This document shows, one piece after another, positions 11,602 to 34,902 of a stretch of 64,000 bases of DNA. Position 1 is the first letter of the stretch; each line of letters opens with the position of its first letter. The DNA comes from Rhabditoides inermis (taxonomy: Eukaryota > Nematoda > Chromadorea > Rhabditida > Rhabditidae): positions 1,004,501 through 1,068,500 of the forward strand of contig CAWZYM010000295.1 of assembly GCA_963966185.1 (NCBI GenBank), given 5' to 3'. The position numbers were made by a program, and so were the translations under genes. The notes below the pieces were generated by a model, which saw nothing but the letters and a program-made list of their open reading frames with translations, was not told where the DNA came from and did no database searches.

Positions 11602-13815
11602 GCGCAGACCACTCCAATATACACAGCAGCCGCCCAATTTTGATCATCGCGGCGGGACCCATTTTAAATATTGTTTTGGCTGGAAAAATTCAAGAAACGA
11701 ACTGTTTTAGCAACCACAAACTTTTTGAAGCACCGCATATCAAAAACTACAACGTATTGACCGTAGGAATAACTGCTAACGTACACAAACGTAATGACGA
11801 ATTGTATATAGGTTAGCTCATATACTGGCCACACTTTTAACACCAACAACTTCTATTACATAAACGACTGTTTTTACTAAGTCATTTTTCAATTATTGAA
11901 AGCGAAAAGAGAATAACCGGGCGCGATTCGCGTGGGTTCGGTTAGGGTTCGAGTAGGGATCGGGTGCGCTCGCCACAACCGAACCCTCACTGCAGACTGG
12001 CCCTTCGGTCTCTGTAGGGGTGAATCTCTAGCATACTCACCTGATTTTCTTCCGTAGAAGCTTCTGGAAAGTTCCAAAAAGTTGATAACGACAACAGGCA
12101 ACTCGAGAGTAACAGAAAAACAGTAAAAACGGCTTAGAATATTGATTTTTCTTACTGTAGTGTGTAGTGTACTGTAGGAATACTGTTGGATACCGTAACC
12201 CACTGCGACATGATCCTCAACCCTTGAGGTGTTCATTGGTATAGGTGGTTGGTACCTCTGACCCTTTGGCGCGACAGGAGAGTCTGGACAGAGAGAAAAA
12301 CCTAGTTACAATAGAGGAATTGTCGACAAGGATTATTCAATCATAGTTATGTTCGAAAACAAGAATGATAAAACAATGAGTTTCAAGAGCTATCATGAAA
12401 CATTTGGTGGTTAGAGAATGATCAGAGCCCGTTCAATGAAGTTTTAAAATTGACAAACTTTACGTGACGAGCGGGAATTGAACCCATGAACATATTCTTG
12501 CAAAAAGTGACTTCGTTACCACTACGCTAGCTATAGGGTATTCCATTTTCACGGTACGTGATTTATCGGCGGTCGGTCAGACGAGGGCGAAACGACGAGA
12601 TATTTATACAAACTTAGCGTTTTTGCTGGTTTCATGTCCGAAATACGGTAAAAAGCACAATGTCTATATTTCCCAATGTAAGAGATCATTGATTCCGTAA
12701 AGAGTTATTAACTGTAGAAGATGGACAACTCTACTCTAATAGACTTGCAAATGATTTTCAATTCCATAAAATCATACCCAAAATCTTACTTAAGTTTATG
12801 GGTGTAGTGAGAACTTTGCTAATTGGAAATGTGAACGTGAGATTAAACTGTTTGACAGTGAAAATTTTGACAGCAATTTTCTGTCGTGTACGGTAAAACT
12901 ACTGGACAACATGTTTTTGACGTAATGCAAACTTTCATACCGCAGATTGCCCCGGTAAGCATGAAATCACAGTACTTGTGAGAATAAAAATACAATTGCG
13001 AATTCTTAATCATCAACGTATTTATCATCTTTTCGCCACTTTGAACATTTGTTGCAATTCTCTGTCGATCGAGATCCATACTGAAATTCAGTTAGTTTGC
13101 TGGAAGTGAACACAACCGTTACAAAACGTAATCAAGATCGAAATGATTTCGTCCATTTTTGTCTCGCTGTTGGGTCCAAAATTGTATTTTGTGCGGATCA
13201 ATTGTACCCCATGCCCGCGCGCTGCCGATCCGCAGATTGATCCATCACACAACGCAACGCACTATTCGCCGTCTGCGAGCAGTCGCAGCTGCAAACTGGC
13301 CGAGTTTTGCAAGTTTGACGCTGGAATCAAACGTGCTTGCAGACAACTGTGACTGAGTAACCCCCACAGTAGTTGGCTATGTAATATTGTTGTTTGAGCT
13401 CTTCAAGATGGATAATATTTGATTGCAGTGAGGGTTCGGGTGTGCGAGCGCACCCGATCCCTACTCGAACCCTAACCGAACCCACGCGAATCGCGCCCGG
13501 TTATTCTCTTTTCGCTTTCAATAATTGAAAAATGACTTAGTAAAAACAGTCGTGTATGTAATAGAAGTTGTTGGTGTTAAAAGTGTGGCCAGTATATGAG
13601 CTATCCTATATACAATTCGTCATTACGTTTGTGTACGTTAGCAGTTATTCCTACGGTCAATACGTTGTAGTTTTTGATATGCGGTGCTTCAAAAAGTTTG
13701 TGGTTGCTAAAACAGTTCGTTTCTTGAATTTTTCCAGCCAAAACAATATTTAAAATGGGTCCCGCCGCGATGATCAAAATTGGGCGGCTGCTGTGTATAT
13801 TGGAGTGCGCAGACC
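11602..13815. mobile_element. Mutator-like element with 385-bp TIRs and 9-bp target duplication
   Basis: The element proper spans 11611-13806 (2196 bp). It begins ACTCCAATATACACAGCAGC and ends with the exact inverse. The near-identical inverted arms run about 11611-11995 and 13424-13806. The 9-bp direct repeat GCGCAGACC flanks both sides (11602-11610 and 13807-13815). Long TIRs plus a 9-bp duplication are the hallmark of Mutator-like elements. The interior has only short open frames, so it looks non-autonomous. It also holds a tRNA-like segment at 12473-12530. The duplicated target lies inside a short tRNA-like sequence. Confidence 0.85.
12473..12530 (-). repeat. tRNA-derived (SINE-like) promoter segment
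   Basis: On the minus strand TAGCGTAGTGGTAACG resembles an A box, and GGGTTCAATTCCC is a clear B box about 45 nt downstream. No acceptor stem can be paired, so this is not a functional tRNA gene. It looks like a tRNA-derived SINE head or tRNA relic inside the Mutator-like element. Confidence 0.55.
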
Positions 13816-13955
13816 TCGCCGGTTCGAGTCCTGTCTACGGCAAAAGTTTTGCATGAGTGGTAATGCACGTTCAAGAAAGCTAGTTGCAGAATTAAGTCGC
13901 CACTGTTCCTTTAAGTGATAAAGTGAGCGAGCGATAAAGTAATGATTAAAACCAG

Positions 13956-16385
<2,430 letters not shown>

Positions 16386-17129
16386 GACAGTCATGATGGA
16401 CGGGGAGACAAGCAGAACAGCAGGTAAGGAATGTTAGATAAATCTGGCATGTTCGATAATAATACCTTGGGATTGCGTATACGTTTGACTTTAGTTATGA
16501 TGCAATGGTGTTTGTTTAGGATGCTCATCGCTCATTCATCTCCGACCCCAGAAGCCAACTCCTCATGGACGTTCGACTTCTCGTTTATTATTTCTCAGTT
16601 AAGACTTTTTTCGTTTCGTATTCTTATCGTGTAATTGAGAGTTCATGCGTCATTGGTATTATTATATTCGGTTGTTTTTGCACACGACGCGTTGTTATGG
16701 CTGTACAAAATGTCTTCCGCTATGTCATCATGTCCGCTTTATTTTTTGATGATATTATAAAATAGCCTCTATTTCATTTGACGATCGATTAATGGATGTA
16801 TTTTGAGTTCTCATCGTAGCAATTAAACAGTCAGTTCGCAACAAAAAATTGTCTTTGTTACAGAGGAAAGTAAATAACAATCAAATGTTCACGGAGTGAT
16901 CGAAGAAAACGACAATCAAACACACTGATTCGCTCAAAGACATGATAACCGGACAACAGAGAAAGTTGTGGCTGATACCCACACCGACAACGTAGCGTCG
17001 TTCGATTTTCAAGTTTCCGATCTCATTATCAAGCAGTTCAAATAAAACCCGTTTTTCGCTTTCCAAAAAAGTTCATACGATTTGGAAATCATCTTATTCC
17101 AAGTCCACTCGGCCAGAAAAGCAAACACA
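16386..17129. other. Intergenic spacer, convergent gene ends
   Basis: AT-rich spacer between two convergent genes. It holds only short open frames without splice support. No RNA gene was recognised. Confidence 0.5.
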
Positions 17130-19478
17130 CTATACGTCGTTTCTCATGTTCTTGCTCTTCTGTTTCTCTTTGTCCTCCTTCTCCTTCTTCCGAATGGTCG
17201 CGAAGAGAGTGCGCCTCTTCTCAGACTCTCCATCAAACGCTAGCCACTTCTTGTCTCCACCCGCCACTTTTTCCATCTCAGCGTAGTCGGAGCTGAAGAC
17301 TTTTATTAACGCATTCTGTAGCAGTAAAATGCTCACATGTTTTGATAATTGTTGCACAGAAATCGAAAGCCCGCATCCGCAGCTTGCAGGAGATGAACAT
17401 GGTACTTGCCGAACGCCTATAAACAACGTGCAATAATTGTACTCTTTGTTATTTTCGAGTACGTATCGCAGAATGAAGAAAAGCAGTTGACCGAAGAAAT
17501 ACGTGCAAAGACTACCTTCCGCCGCCCTTCTCTGTACAGGTCGCATTCTCCGAAGCCGAAGAACAGCTCGACCTCGCCGAAGGTGTGGCACAGAGTCACT
17601 CCACACAACTCCAAGTGGCGGTGGTACTCCTCCTCTGCGCTGGTACTGGAAATCCTCTCATTATTTCGCTCTCCCCTCCGACCCTCACTCTCTCCCTGAC
17701 CGCTCACACTTGCCTGACTGGAGTGGCGGAAGTGGGCGGGGCTTCAGTGGGCGTGGTCTCGGATCTGCAGTCTGCCGGCTTGCTGCCTTCTTGAATAGAC
17801 GCGACCTTCTTGCCTTCCTTCTCCTTTTTCCGAATAGCCGCGAAGAGAGCGCGCCTCTCCCCACACGCTCCATCGTACGCTCTCCATCTCTTGTCTTCAC
17901 TGGCCACTCTCCCCAATACACAGTAGTCGGAACTGAAAGTTGTTCAGTATCTCTACACAATCTCTAGTAATCGAATGCTCACATGTTCTGATAATCGTCG
18001 CACAGTAGTCGAAACTCCCCCTCGGCTGCTCGCAAGAGAGGCACACGGTACTTGTCGAATGCCTAGAAATCACGTTTCATGTTTTTTTTATAATGTTATG
18101 TTTGATATCCTATTGAGTCGATTCATGTTAAAAACAAGGATGTTATAGAAATATAAGAAAAACGCCAACCTTCTGTCTCGACTTCCTGTCCAGGCCGCAT
18201 TCTCCGAAGCCGAAGAACAGCTCGACCTCGCCGAAGGTGTGGCACAGAGTCACTCCACACGACTCCAAGTGGCGGTGGTACTCCTCCTCTGCGCTGGTGG
18301 GCGTCATGGTCACTGTGGGTGTGCCCTCCTTGGCCTCAGTGGGCGTGGCCTCGTTGGGCGTGGTCTCGGTGAGCGTGGTCTCAGTGAGCGTGGCCTCAGT
18401 GGAAGTGGCCTCGAGGGGCGTGGTTTCATTAGGCGTGGTCTCGGTGGACGTGGCCTCGGTGCGCGTGGCCTTGGTGGTCGTGGTATCGTTGGGCGTGGCC
18501 TCGATGGGCGTGGCCTCAGTGAGTTTGGCCTCGATGAGCGTGGTCTCAGTGGGCGTGGCGTCGATGAGCATAGCATCTGCGGAGGTGATCTCGGTGACAG
18601 TGGCTAGCGGCCAGCGCGGCATCTCGTTTTCGGGAGCTGCTCTATCTGCCGGAACGTACACATACGACCTGAAACGAACCAGTAAAAAGGGTTATTTCAC
18701 GCGATTTCTCGGATAGCATGTTCAATCGATCCATGACCAGTACCTTGTCTGTGAAATCGAGGCTTGCTGCTGCTGCGGCCAGCCAGGGAAACTGAAGCAA
18801 TACAAGGATATTATTCGATAATCAGGTAGGATCAATCGATAACCTACAGTACCTTGCCTGCGTCGATAGTGGCGTCTGTTGCTGATACGGCCAGCTAGCG
18901 AAACTGAAACAGTGAACATCTACAGTACCCTGTTTCAGGCTACAGTAACCGCCACACTCACCCGTGATCGCACCACGTGGCGTTCGGTCGAGGGAGACCC
19001 TCGAAACCCGGAGGAACGGCGGTCATCGCCGGGCTAGTGGGCAGCGAGGGCAGAATGGTCGATCCAGGTGCGGGGGCGTACATCCACGACTGGTGCGGGC
19101 AGTTGGGGAACGTGGAGGGCGGGTGGTTCTAGTACGGCTGCTGGTACCGTGGCTGCGCCTGCTGATGCTGCACTTGAGGTTGTGGCTGGTGCACTTGCTG
19201 CGTCCATGGCTGCCAGACAAGAGGCTGAGAAGGCGGCGGCTGAGACTGAGAGTCTGCAACAGTCAACGGTAAAGGAAAAGATGAAGGTATTTCCTTGATT
19301 CAAGCGATTCACTCTGCGGGGGGTCGAAGGAGGACTATGGCACCACTTGAGAGACACGGTAGACATGCACTACTACTAGATAACCCATGCTTACATTGTA
19401 TTAACACGTCGGAATCGGGCTGATAAACAACAACAACAATGAAGACACGGGATTCTCACTTGAGTGGTTTGGCTCCAT
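17130..19478 (-). CDS. Q/P-rich protein with Thr-Glu repeat and two tandem ~115-aa domains (FF-domain-like end)
   Basis: Ten exons join in phase (528 codons): 19460-19478, 18962-19253, 18853-18903, 18744-18791, 18170-18668, 17983-18062, 17708-17932, 17516-17645, 17337-17416 and 17130-17292. The order is a Gln/Pro-rich N-terminus (QQVHQPQPQVQHQQ), a repeat of five-residue units such as TEATP/TETTP, and two copies of a domain. Each copy is encoded by three matching exons: SAEEEYHRHLE.CGVTLCHTF, then AF.KY...LL.AA....R.LC, then SDY...RRALFAAIRKKEKE. The copy ends (W.AFDG..E.RR.LF..I) resemble an FF domain as in PRP40/TCERG1, but this is tentative. An in-frame TAG lies at 19129-19131; a 48- or 66-nt phase-0 intron ending TACTAG would remove it. 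Confidence 0.6.
18310..18590 (-). repeat. Coding 15-bp minisatellite (Thr/Glu/Ala/Pro repeat)
   Basis: On the plus strand about 18 diverged copies of GTGGGCGTGGCCTCG follow one another. On the minus strand they encode a five-residue repeat of the EATPT/ETTPT type. The frame stays open throughout, which argues that the repeat is translated. Confidence 0.85.
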
Positions 19479-20019
19479 AGCGTCGGACCGACCGTCGAAA
19501 GGCAGGCGGAATGAGGGAATGAAAGAGAAGAGAGATGACAAGACGCGTCATGTTGCGTGTTTTCAGTCTGTCGGAAACGCAATGCGCGGATAGTGTGCAC
19601 TGTCTGCGAGTAAGTGTGGTCAGGGGGCGGGGCTTAGCCTCGGCTGGGCCACGCGGCGAGTCTCCATTCTAGGCGTTGCTGTTCCACCCGCCCGCCCGCA
19701 CAGCAACCACATCTGGCCACCTTCCCCCCTCCCACCCGGAGGCGATTCTCCTAGCGAGGTTACGACGCAGCACGGACCACATGCGACTCGGCCCGACGTC
19801 ACTGCACATTCTATATAGATCTACGCGTTTATAACAATCCTGCAAGCTACATATACTAGGTACGGTTTCAATGCACTTTTAGCCGCTGTCTTATACATTT
19901 TTCGCCACGCAAGCCGGTACCAGCAATCAAGACACCCAGACCAAGCAAGAGATGAGGCGACCCCGTCGCCCGATCCGTCGACAGTCGACGGTGTGAAACC
20001 CCACATACATTGCGTTTCT

Positions 20020-20345
20020 CTACTCGAACGAAGTACGTCCTTCCCCCACACTTGCGTTTACGGTTACGGACTTAAAATCAGCGTTATGGCGGAGCGCAGC
20101 AGAGTTATAGTTTGTGTTTTCGACCTGATTTCGCGTTCTGACATCGTGTACGAACGACAGATCCCTGATATGTTCAGTGTACTTGGTTTCGGTTCGATGT
20201 CGCTGGATAGTACTGCATTCTGCAAACACGAAAGTGTCAAAGGGAATCTGGCCATCCAAGTGAGCAACCGGTTGATTGAGGAGGTGGGAGGGTATGCACT
20301 GCGATATCGTCACTGGCTTCACACACATCTACAACACAGACCTTA
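20020..20345 (-). pseudogene. Degenerate zinc-finger gene fragment, copy of the 47.5-49.0 kb gene
   Basis: The minus-strand frame reads MCVKPVTISQCIPSHLLNQP, then AHLDG, then STIQRHRTETKYTEHIRD. It closely parallels MCLKPVTMTQCQPSHLLNHA ... STIQRHRIDTKHKYTDRIRD at 48496-48836. The finger core FTCGEC is missing, replaced by DTFVFAEC. The retained TGTTTGCAG before the second block matches the intron acceptor of the parent gene, so this came from a genomic copy rather than a processed mRNA. It has no flanking exons. Confidence 0.7.
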
Positions 20346-20647
20346 CCTAGAACGGTTTCGTTTTGCGGCATATTCCCGAATTCAGCAGATTACAAAAAAT
20401 CAGTTATCATTTATTCCATTCACAAAAAAAAGAAGTAAGTGAAGAATTGCACTGCAATGAGCCGATATGAATTGAGCACACGAGACCAACAAATAGGAAT
20501 ACAAAATACATATGTACACGGCTTGGAAACCGGGAAGAGACTAGAGGGAAATACTGTAACAGATTATTAACAACAAGATAAGAAACATACAGTCAAGCAA
20601 GACCAAATAATTGCACATCGTCAAACTGTCGGATGACGTCACTTTGT

Positions 20648-30254
<9,607 letters not shown>

Positions 30255-30392
30255 CTGCAATGATACATTATCAATCTATGAAAATGCAAAAGTACATATG
30301 TAATAAAATTGTAGTCTGCTGAGCTGAAACGATCCAAGAATAATGGGAAAAAAGTGACTGAATGATAGTGGCTTCACTGAGAAATGTGAGGT

Positions 30393-30432
<40 letters not shown>

Positions 30433-32049
30433 CCTCTCTCCTCTCTCCTCTCTCCTCTCTCCTCTCTCCTCTCTCCTCTCTCCTCTCTCCTCTCTCCTCT
30501 CTCCTCTCTCCTCTCTCCTCTCTCCTCTCTCCTCTTTCTTGAGAGAAAGTGCGGTATCGATAACACATCATCCACCAGTGAACACACACATCCTCCCTCT
30601 CACTTTTTTGTTTGCCACAAACACTTTCTATTTTCTCAAGGAACTCATGACATAATCGTGAAGATCATAGCTAAAATCAAACAAAGGAATGAAAATAGTG
30701 AATGCAAATAATTTCACGAACGCAAGCTGGCAAATCGTGGGAAGTCAGCCAAAACACCAAAACCGTAGCGTCAGGTGTAACATAGAGAGAAGAAGGGGAG
30801 AGGGAGGGGGCTTATGCTTATAACGGGTGGAACGCGATATGATTTCGAAGCGGCTTATTTTCGAATCAAAAGACACAGTGATAGTGCTCATGTTTGGTGT
30901 ATCATAGCTGAAATCAATTAGTCTCAACAAAACAAAACTGAATGAGGAAAGCAGCAAACGAGACGACGACTGCTTCGAAAAGCTAACTGAATATTGGAAT
31001 GGCGCATTTGAATCTCCAGGAAAGCGTCAGTGATAAGCGATTGATATGATTGTAGTCACACAAGAGTGTAGTGATTAGGGGAAAGAGTGGGAGTGAGTAG
31101 TGGGCAATTGATAGTGCGAGCGTGAGTGATTAAGCTACGAGGAATGGCAATGTGCTTGACGCAAGTTGTGGTAAACACGCGATGGCAGCACATTTTGGGG
31201 GCGGAAGCCCGGAAACGGGAAAGACGTTTATGGAAAAAGTGCACATACGAGAAAAGCAGACCCAAAAGGAGTCTTGCGATATTTAAACACTGACTTGCTG
31301 GCTATTTGAAGATGAAAATGTAGATTATGATAATTATACATTGATGTGTACATAAATTATTGACCTCTGGCACTCTCAACAAAAAGTGCCGAGGAGCACA
31401 GCTGCAATACCAATAACAATCGAAACTATCACAGTGAACGGCTTCTTCTTCTCTCTTATAAAAGCGCAGACGACTGCATACTTATCGCATTTGTAGCCCA
31501 CTTATAGCCTGTGCGTCTGTGTGTGGTTTGTAAATTTTTGATTGGCGCGATTTTTGTGTCCACGCACAAGGTCTTTTCAAGAGACTCCGGAGACCTTATC
31601 ACTTATCAGTGGTGGAGAGGATACAAACCAGACGTGATGTGTGCTCTCATAGGTGTGAACGAAACAGATCACTCACCCTAATAGGAAATGACGAGACCCA
31701 AATTGAGATTGCGATATGCTTTCGTGGTCTTGATGTTTCTCCATGTCTCGAAAACAGACGTTTTTCACAACTTTTCCTAACGACCCGAATCCCAGACACA
31801 CCAGAAGCACCCACAGTTTTACAGGGGTTGTAATACGGTAACGCGACACCTCCAGAGGTGACTGTAAATCGAGAGAAACCAGACCCCCACACCTCCCACC
31901 ACACACTCAATTGGTGGCATAATTGGCAGGGCGTTGTAACATATGGTTGCATCCTGGTGTCGTCTGTTTTTGAGCACCCAATTCTACCGAATGAGATCGT
32001 GTTGAACACAGAGTGGTGATTAGTCTCCCCTTGTTTTGGGTGCACTCTC

Positions 32050-32110
<61 letters not shown>

Positions 32111-32316
32111 CTCTGACCTCCCGGGGTGAGAGGGCAAGGCCGCCCTGGGAAGAGACAAAAGAGTGCGATCATTACGTGTCGCACCTCCATCCGAATCCTA
32201 GATAGGGATCACGGTAATTAACGCAGCCGGAGCTTCCTCTCACGTTTCCTGTTATGGTACCGGTTCCCTCCCTCCCCCCTCTCTCTCTTTCGCTCTCGCT
32301 CTCTCTCTCTCTTCCT

Positions 32317-32364
<48 letters not shown>

Positions 32365-33723
32365 CCTCTCCCTCCCTCTCTCTCTCTCCCTTCCTGTAGT
32401 GTCCACGTCCTTGCAATTGACAAATGAACGCGTGCTTTTTCCCTTCATCTGAATCGCAAATGTAATTAGTCCTTTTTCCATGGGCTAGCAAGTGTGCAGC
32501 GTAGATGCTTATCTGCGAGGCGAGACGTTCATGTTCCAATGTCTAATGTCAAGTATGTGAGATGTTGGTGGTGTAAATCCAGCAAATAACACCTCTGGGC
32601 TAAGGTCACTGCGTGGTCTATCAGCCGTCGGGATCTCTGGCTCGTGTACATTTGCCTAATGTCACCTCCCCCCACTCTCCCGACTCACACCCGCGATCCT
32701 TATCGATAGGTAGCACCTACCATTCCTCCCCTTTTCTTCTCATTCCTCTTTCCCACCGTTTCTCGCCTTTACACATTCCAGTATTCCCCCCCCCCCCCCT
32801 TAACTCTAAAAAGTAGCATTTCCCTATTCGGGAGCCGTCGCCTGTTTCTGTCATGTTAGCACCTGCCAACTCTTTTTTTCGAGGCTGGCACATGAGTCAA
32901 AAGAGGTAGCCGCTCGAGTGCTAATCACTAGAGGTCCGTCCCTCCTCTCCCTCCCCCTCTCTCTCTCCCCTCTCTCTCTCTCCCTCACTGACCGCGCCCC
33001 CCTAATCCCTTTCCTCTCACTATGCTGTGCTGACACGCCACTCACTGCCTGAAACATTAATTGAGGCGACTCCGGAGGCTCGCCAAATATATGTCTCCCT
33101 TCACTCCTGAATGCGTAATTAACCGCACATTGATTTCGTGTGTGTTTGTCAACTTTTTTGTCTCGCACGCGCCATTGGGTCATCTGATTTCTGCGCGCGA
33201 TACCAGTATCATCGTATTATTCATTCCAAATGGGAGCTACTCGAATATTCTCCTCGGGCTGTTTTGATGCGTCCGCAGCTGGCGGCATAATGCGGAATAC
33301 TTGAGTGACAAAGGGACCCTCTGCTGGGAGGGAAGGGACCATGCGCCATTCCGAGAGTGTGCCACTGTATGGCGACAGCTGTGAGAGTGGAGGGGCAAGT
33401 GGCCCCTTCTTCATAACTACTCCTGCCATAATCGTCATATTGACACGGGAATGGGGTGTGGATCCTCTCTCTCTCTCCCTCTCTCTCTCTCTCCCTCTCT
33501 CTCTCCCCCTCTCCCTCTCTCTTTTAATTGTCCTTACTGGTAAACAGTGATCGAGTATCTATAGTGCAGGCTCCCGTCATTTGTCAATCTTGCCCCGGAT
33601 TAGTTCGAATTCATTCAATAATCGTCCTTCCTCGTGAATCACAGTTGCATTCTTCTCTTTTGTGAGTGCACGCCTGTTCGAAAATCCTCACATTGTGCGC
33701 ATTCAAATGTCTCATTTCACTCC

Positions 33724-33763
<40 letters not shown>

Positions 33764-34472
33764 TTCCCGTATTGCCCCCTTTGTCCTCTTGTGACCGTGT
33801 CCAGTCGTGTCCTTCATTTGCGCATGTCTTTCCCTTATGAGCCGCCTTTTTAGTGTGATTGATGCCTTTCACTACTACTATGCAGCGAGAGGGAGAGAGA
33901 GAGAGAGATGAGCACACCTGCAGCGTTCTTGCCACCACTAATTCTCACACACACGCACACTGCCGTTTTTGCAATTCATCGCCCCGGTTTTATGCGCCTT
34001 TCCATACTATGCAATCAACATCTATTCCCTTTCATTAGCCGGACCCCAGCTGCCTTTTGTCCCTCTTATGCCACTGTTTTTCCACGCCTCAGTTCACACC
34101 GTATATTTGTTTGCGCGCGTAGGTAGTAATTAAATGGTACTACTACTAGTAGTAATGTTGATGTGGAGGGGGAGAGAGAGAGGGTGGGAGGGATTAAATA
34201 TCTCCGAAATATGCATTCTCGCGCGAGAATCCGCTGCCAAATGTGTGTGATGCGAGAGAGAGCGTAATTGGAATTGCCCTTCTCCCTCAACCCCCAAAGT
34301 CTCTCTCCTCCCTCTCTCCCTCTCTCTCTCCCTCCCTCCCCTCTCTCACCCTCTCTCTCCCATTTCGGGGCGTCTCATCACCCTAAAAGTGAAAAGAGAG
34401 ACGGACGACGATATGGTGTAAATGCCTTCGGGCAATCCGCCGTCGCGCAGACTCTCTCTCTCTCTCCCTCCT

Positions 34473-34506
<34 letters not shown>

Positions 34507-34902
34507 GGGCAATCGGAAGAGAGAGGGAAGGAGGCGAAAAGAAAGTCGCCATGGTTTTACGAGTTGTGTGTATGCGTGGAGCCGCGTGCCCATTTTATTA
34601 GAAACTGCGAATCTAATAAATGCGTGCTGTTCATTCCTCTCTATGTCTACTCTCCCTCTCCCTCTCTCTCCTCTCTCTCTCTCTCCCTACTCTCTCTCTC
34701 TCCTCTCTCTCTCTCTTTCTCTCTCTTAGCGCTCATTCCCAGGCCTGCTCACTCCTGTCACTCACTATCACTTGTTTACATGAATTCCAGATGCGAGACA
34801 ACCAGACATCTCCCGTTCATTTTTATTTGTTCGCGCATTTCCCAGACATTCACAGTCTCATTCATTGCAGATCGACCCTACTTTCATGCTGCTCTAATCA
34901 CT
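30255..34902. promoter_or_regulatory. 4.6-kb gene-free interval between divergent P-glycoprotein and DDR-like genes
   Basis: No coding segment with splice or domain support is visible. The DNA is rich in CT tracts: a (CTCTCCT)n array at 30418-30536, and others at 32051-32110, 32276-32380, 33462-33520, 33724-33760 and 34300-34500. Since the flanking genes point outward, this interval probably holds both promoters and any 5' untranslated exons. That is inferred from position only. Confidence 0.45.
30418..30536. repeat. (CTCTCCT)n heptanucleotide array
   Basis: About 16 near-perfect tandem copies of CTCTCCT following a short (CT)n run. Confidence 0.95.

Noticed and set aside
12473..12530. Functional tRNA gene
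   Set aside because: A and B boxes are present but no acceptor stem or paired D and anticodon arms can be drawn.
30397..30587. Arg/Glu-rich minus-strand frames over the CT array
   Set aside because: They are translations of the (CTCTCCT)n array with no splice or start context.
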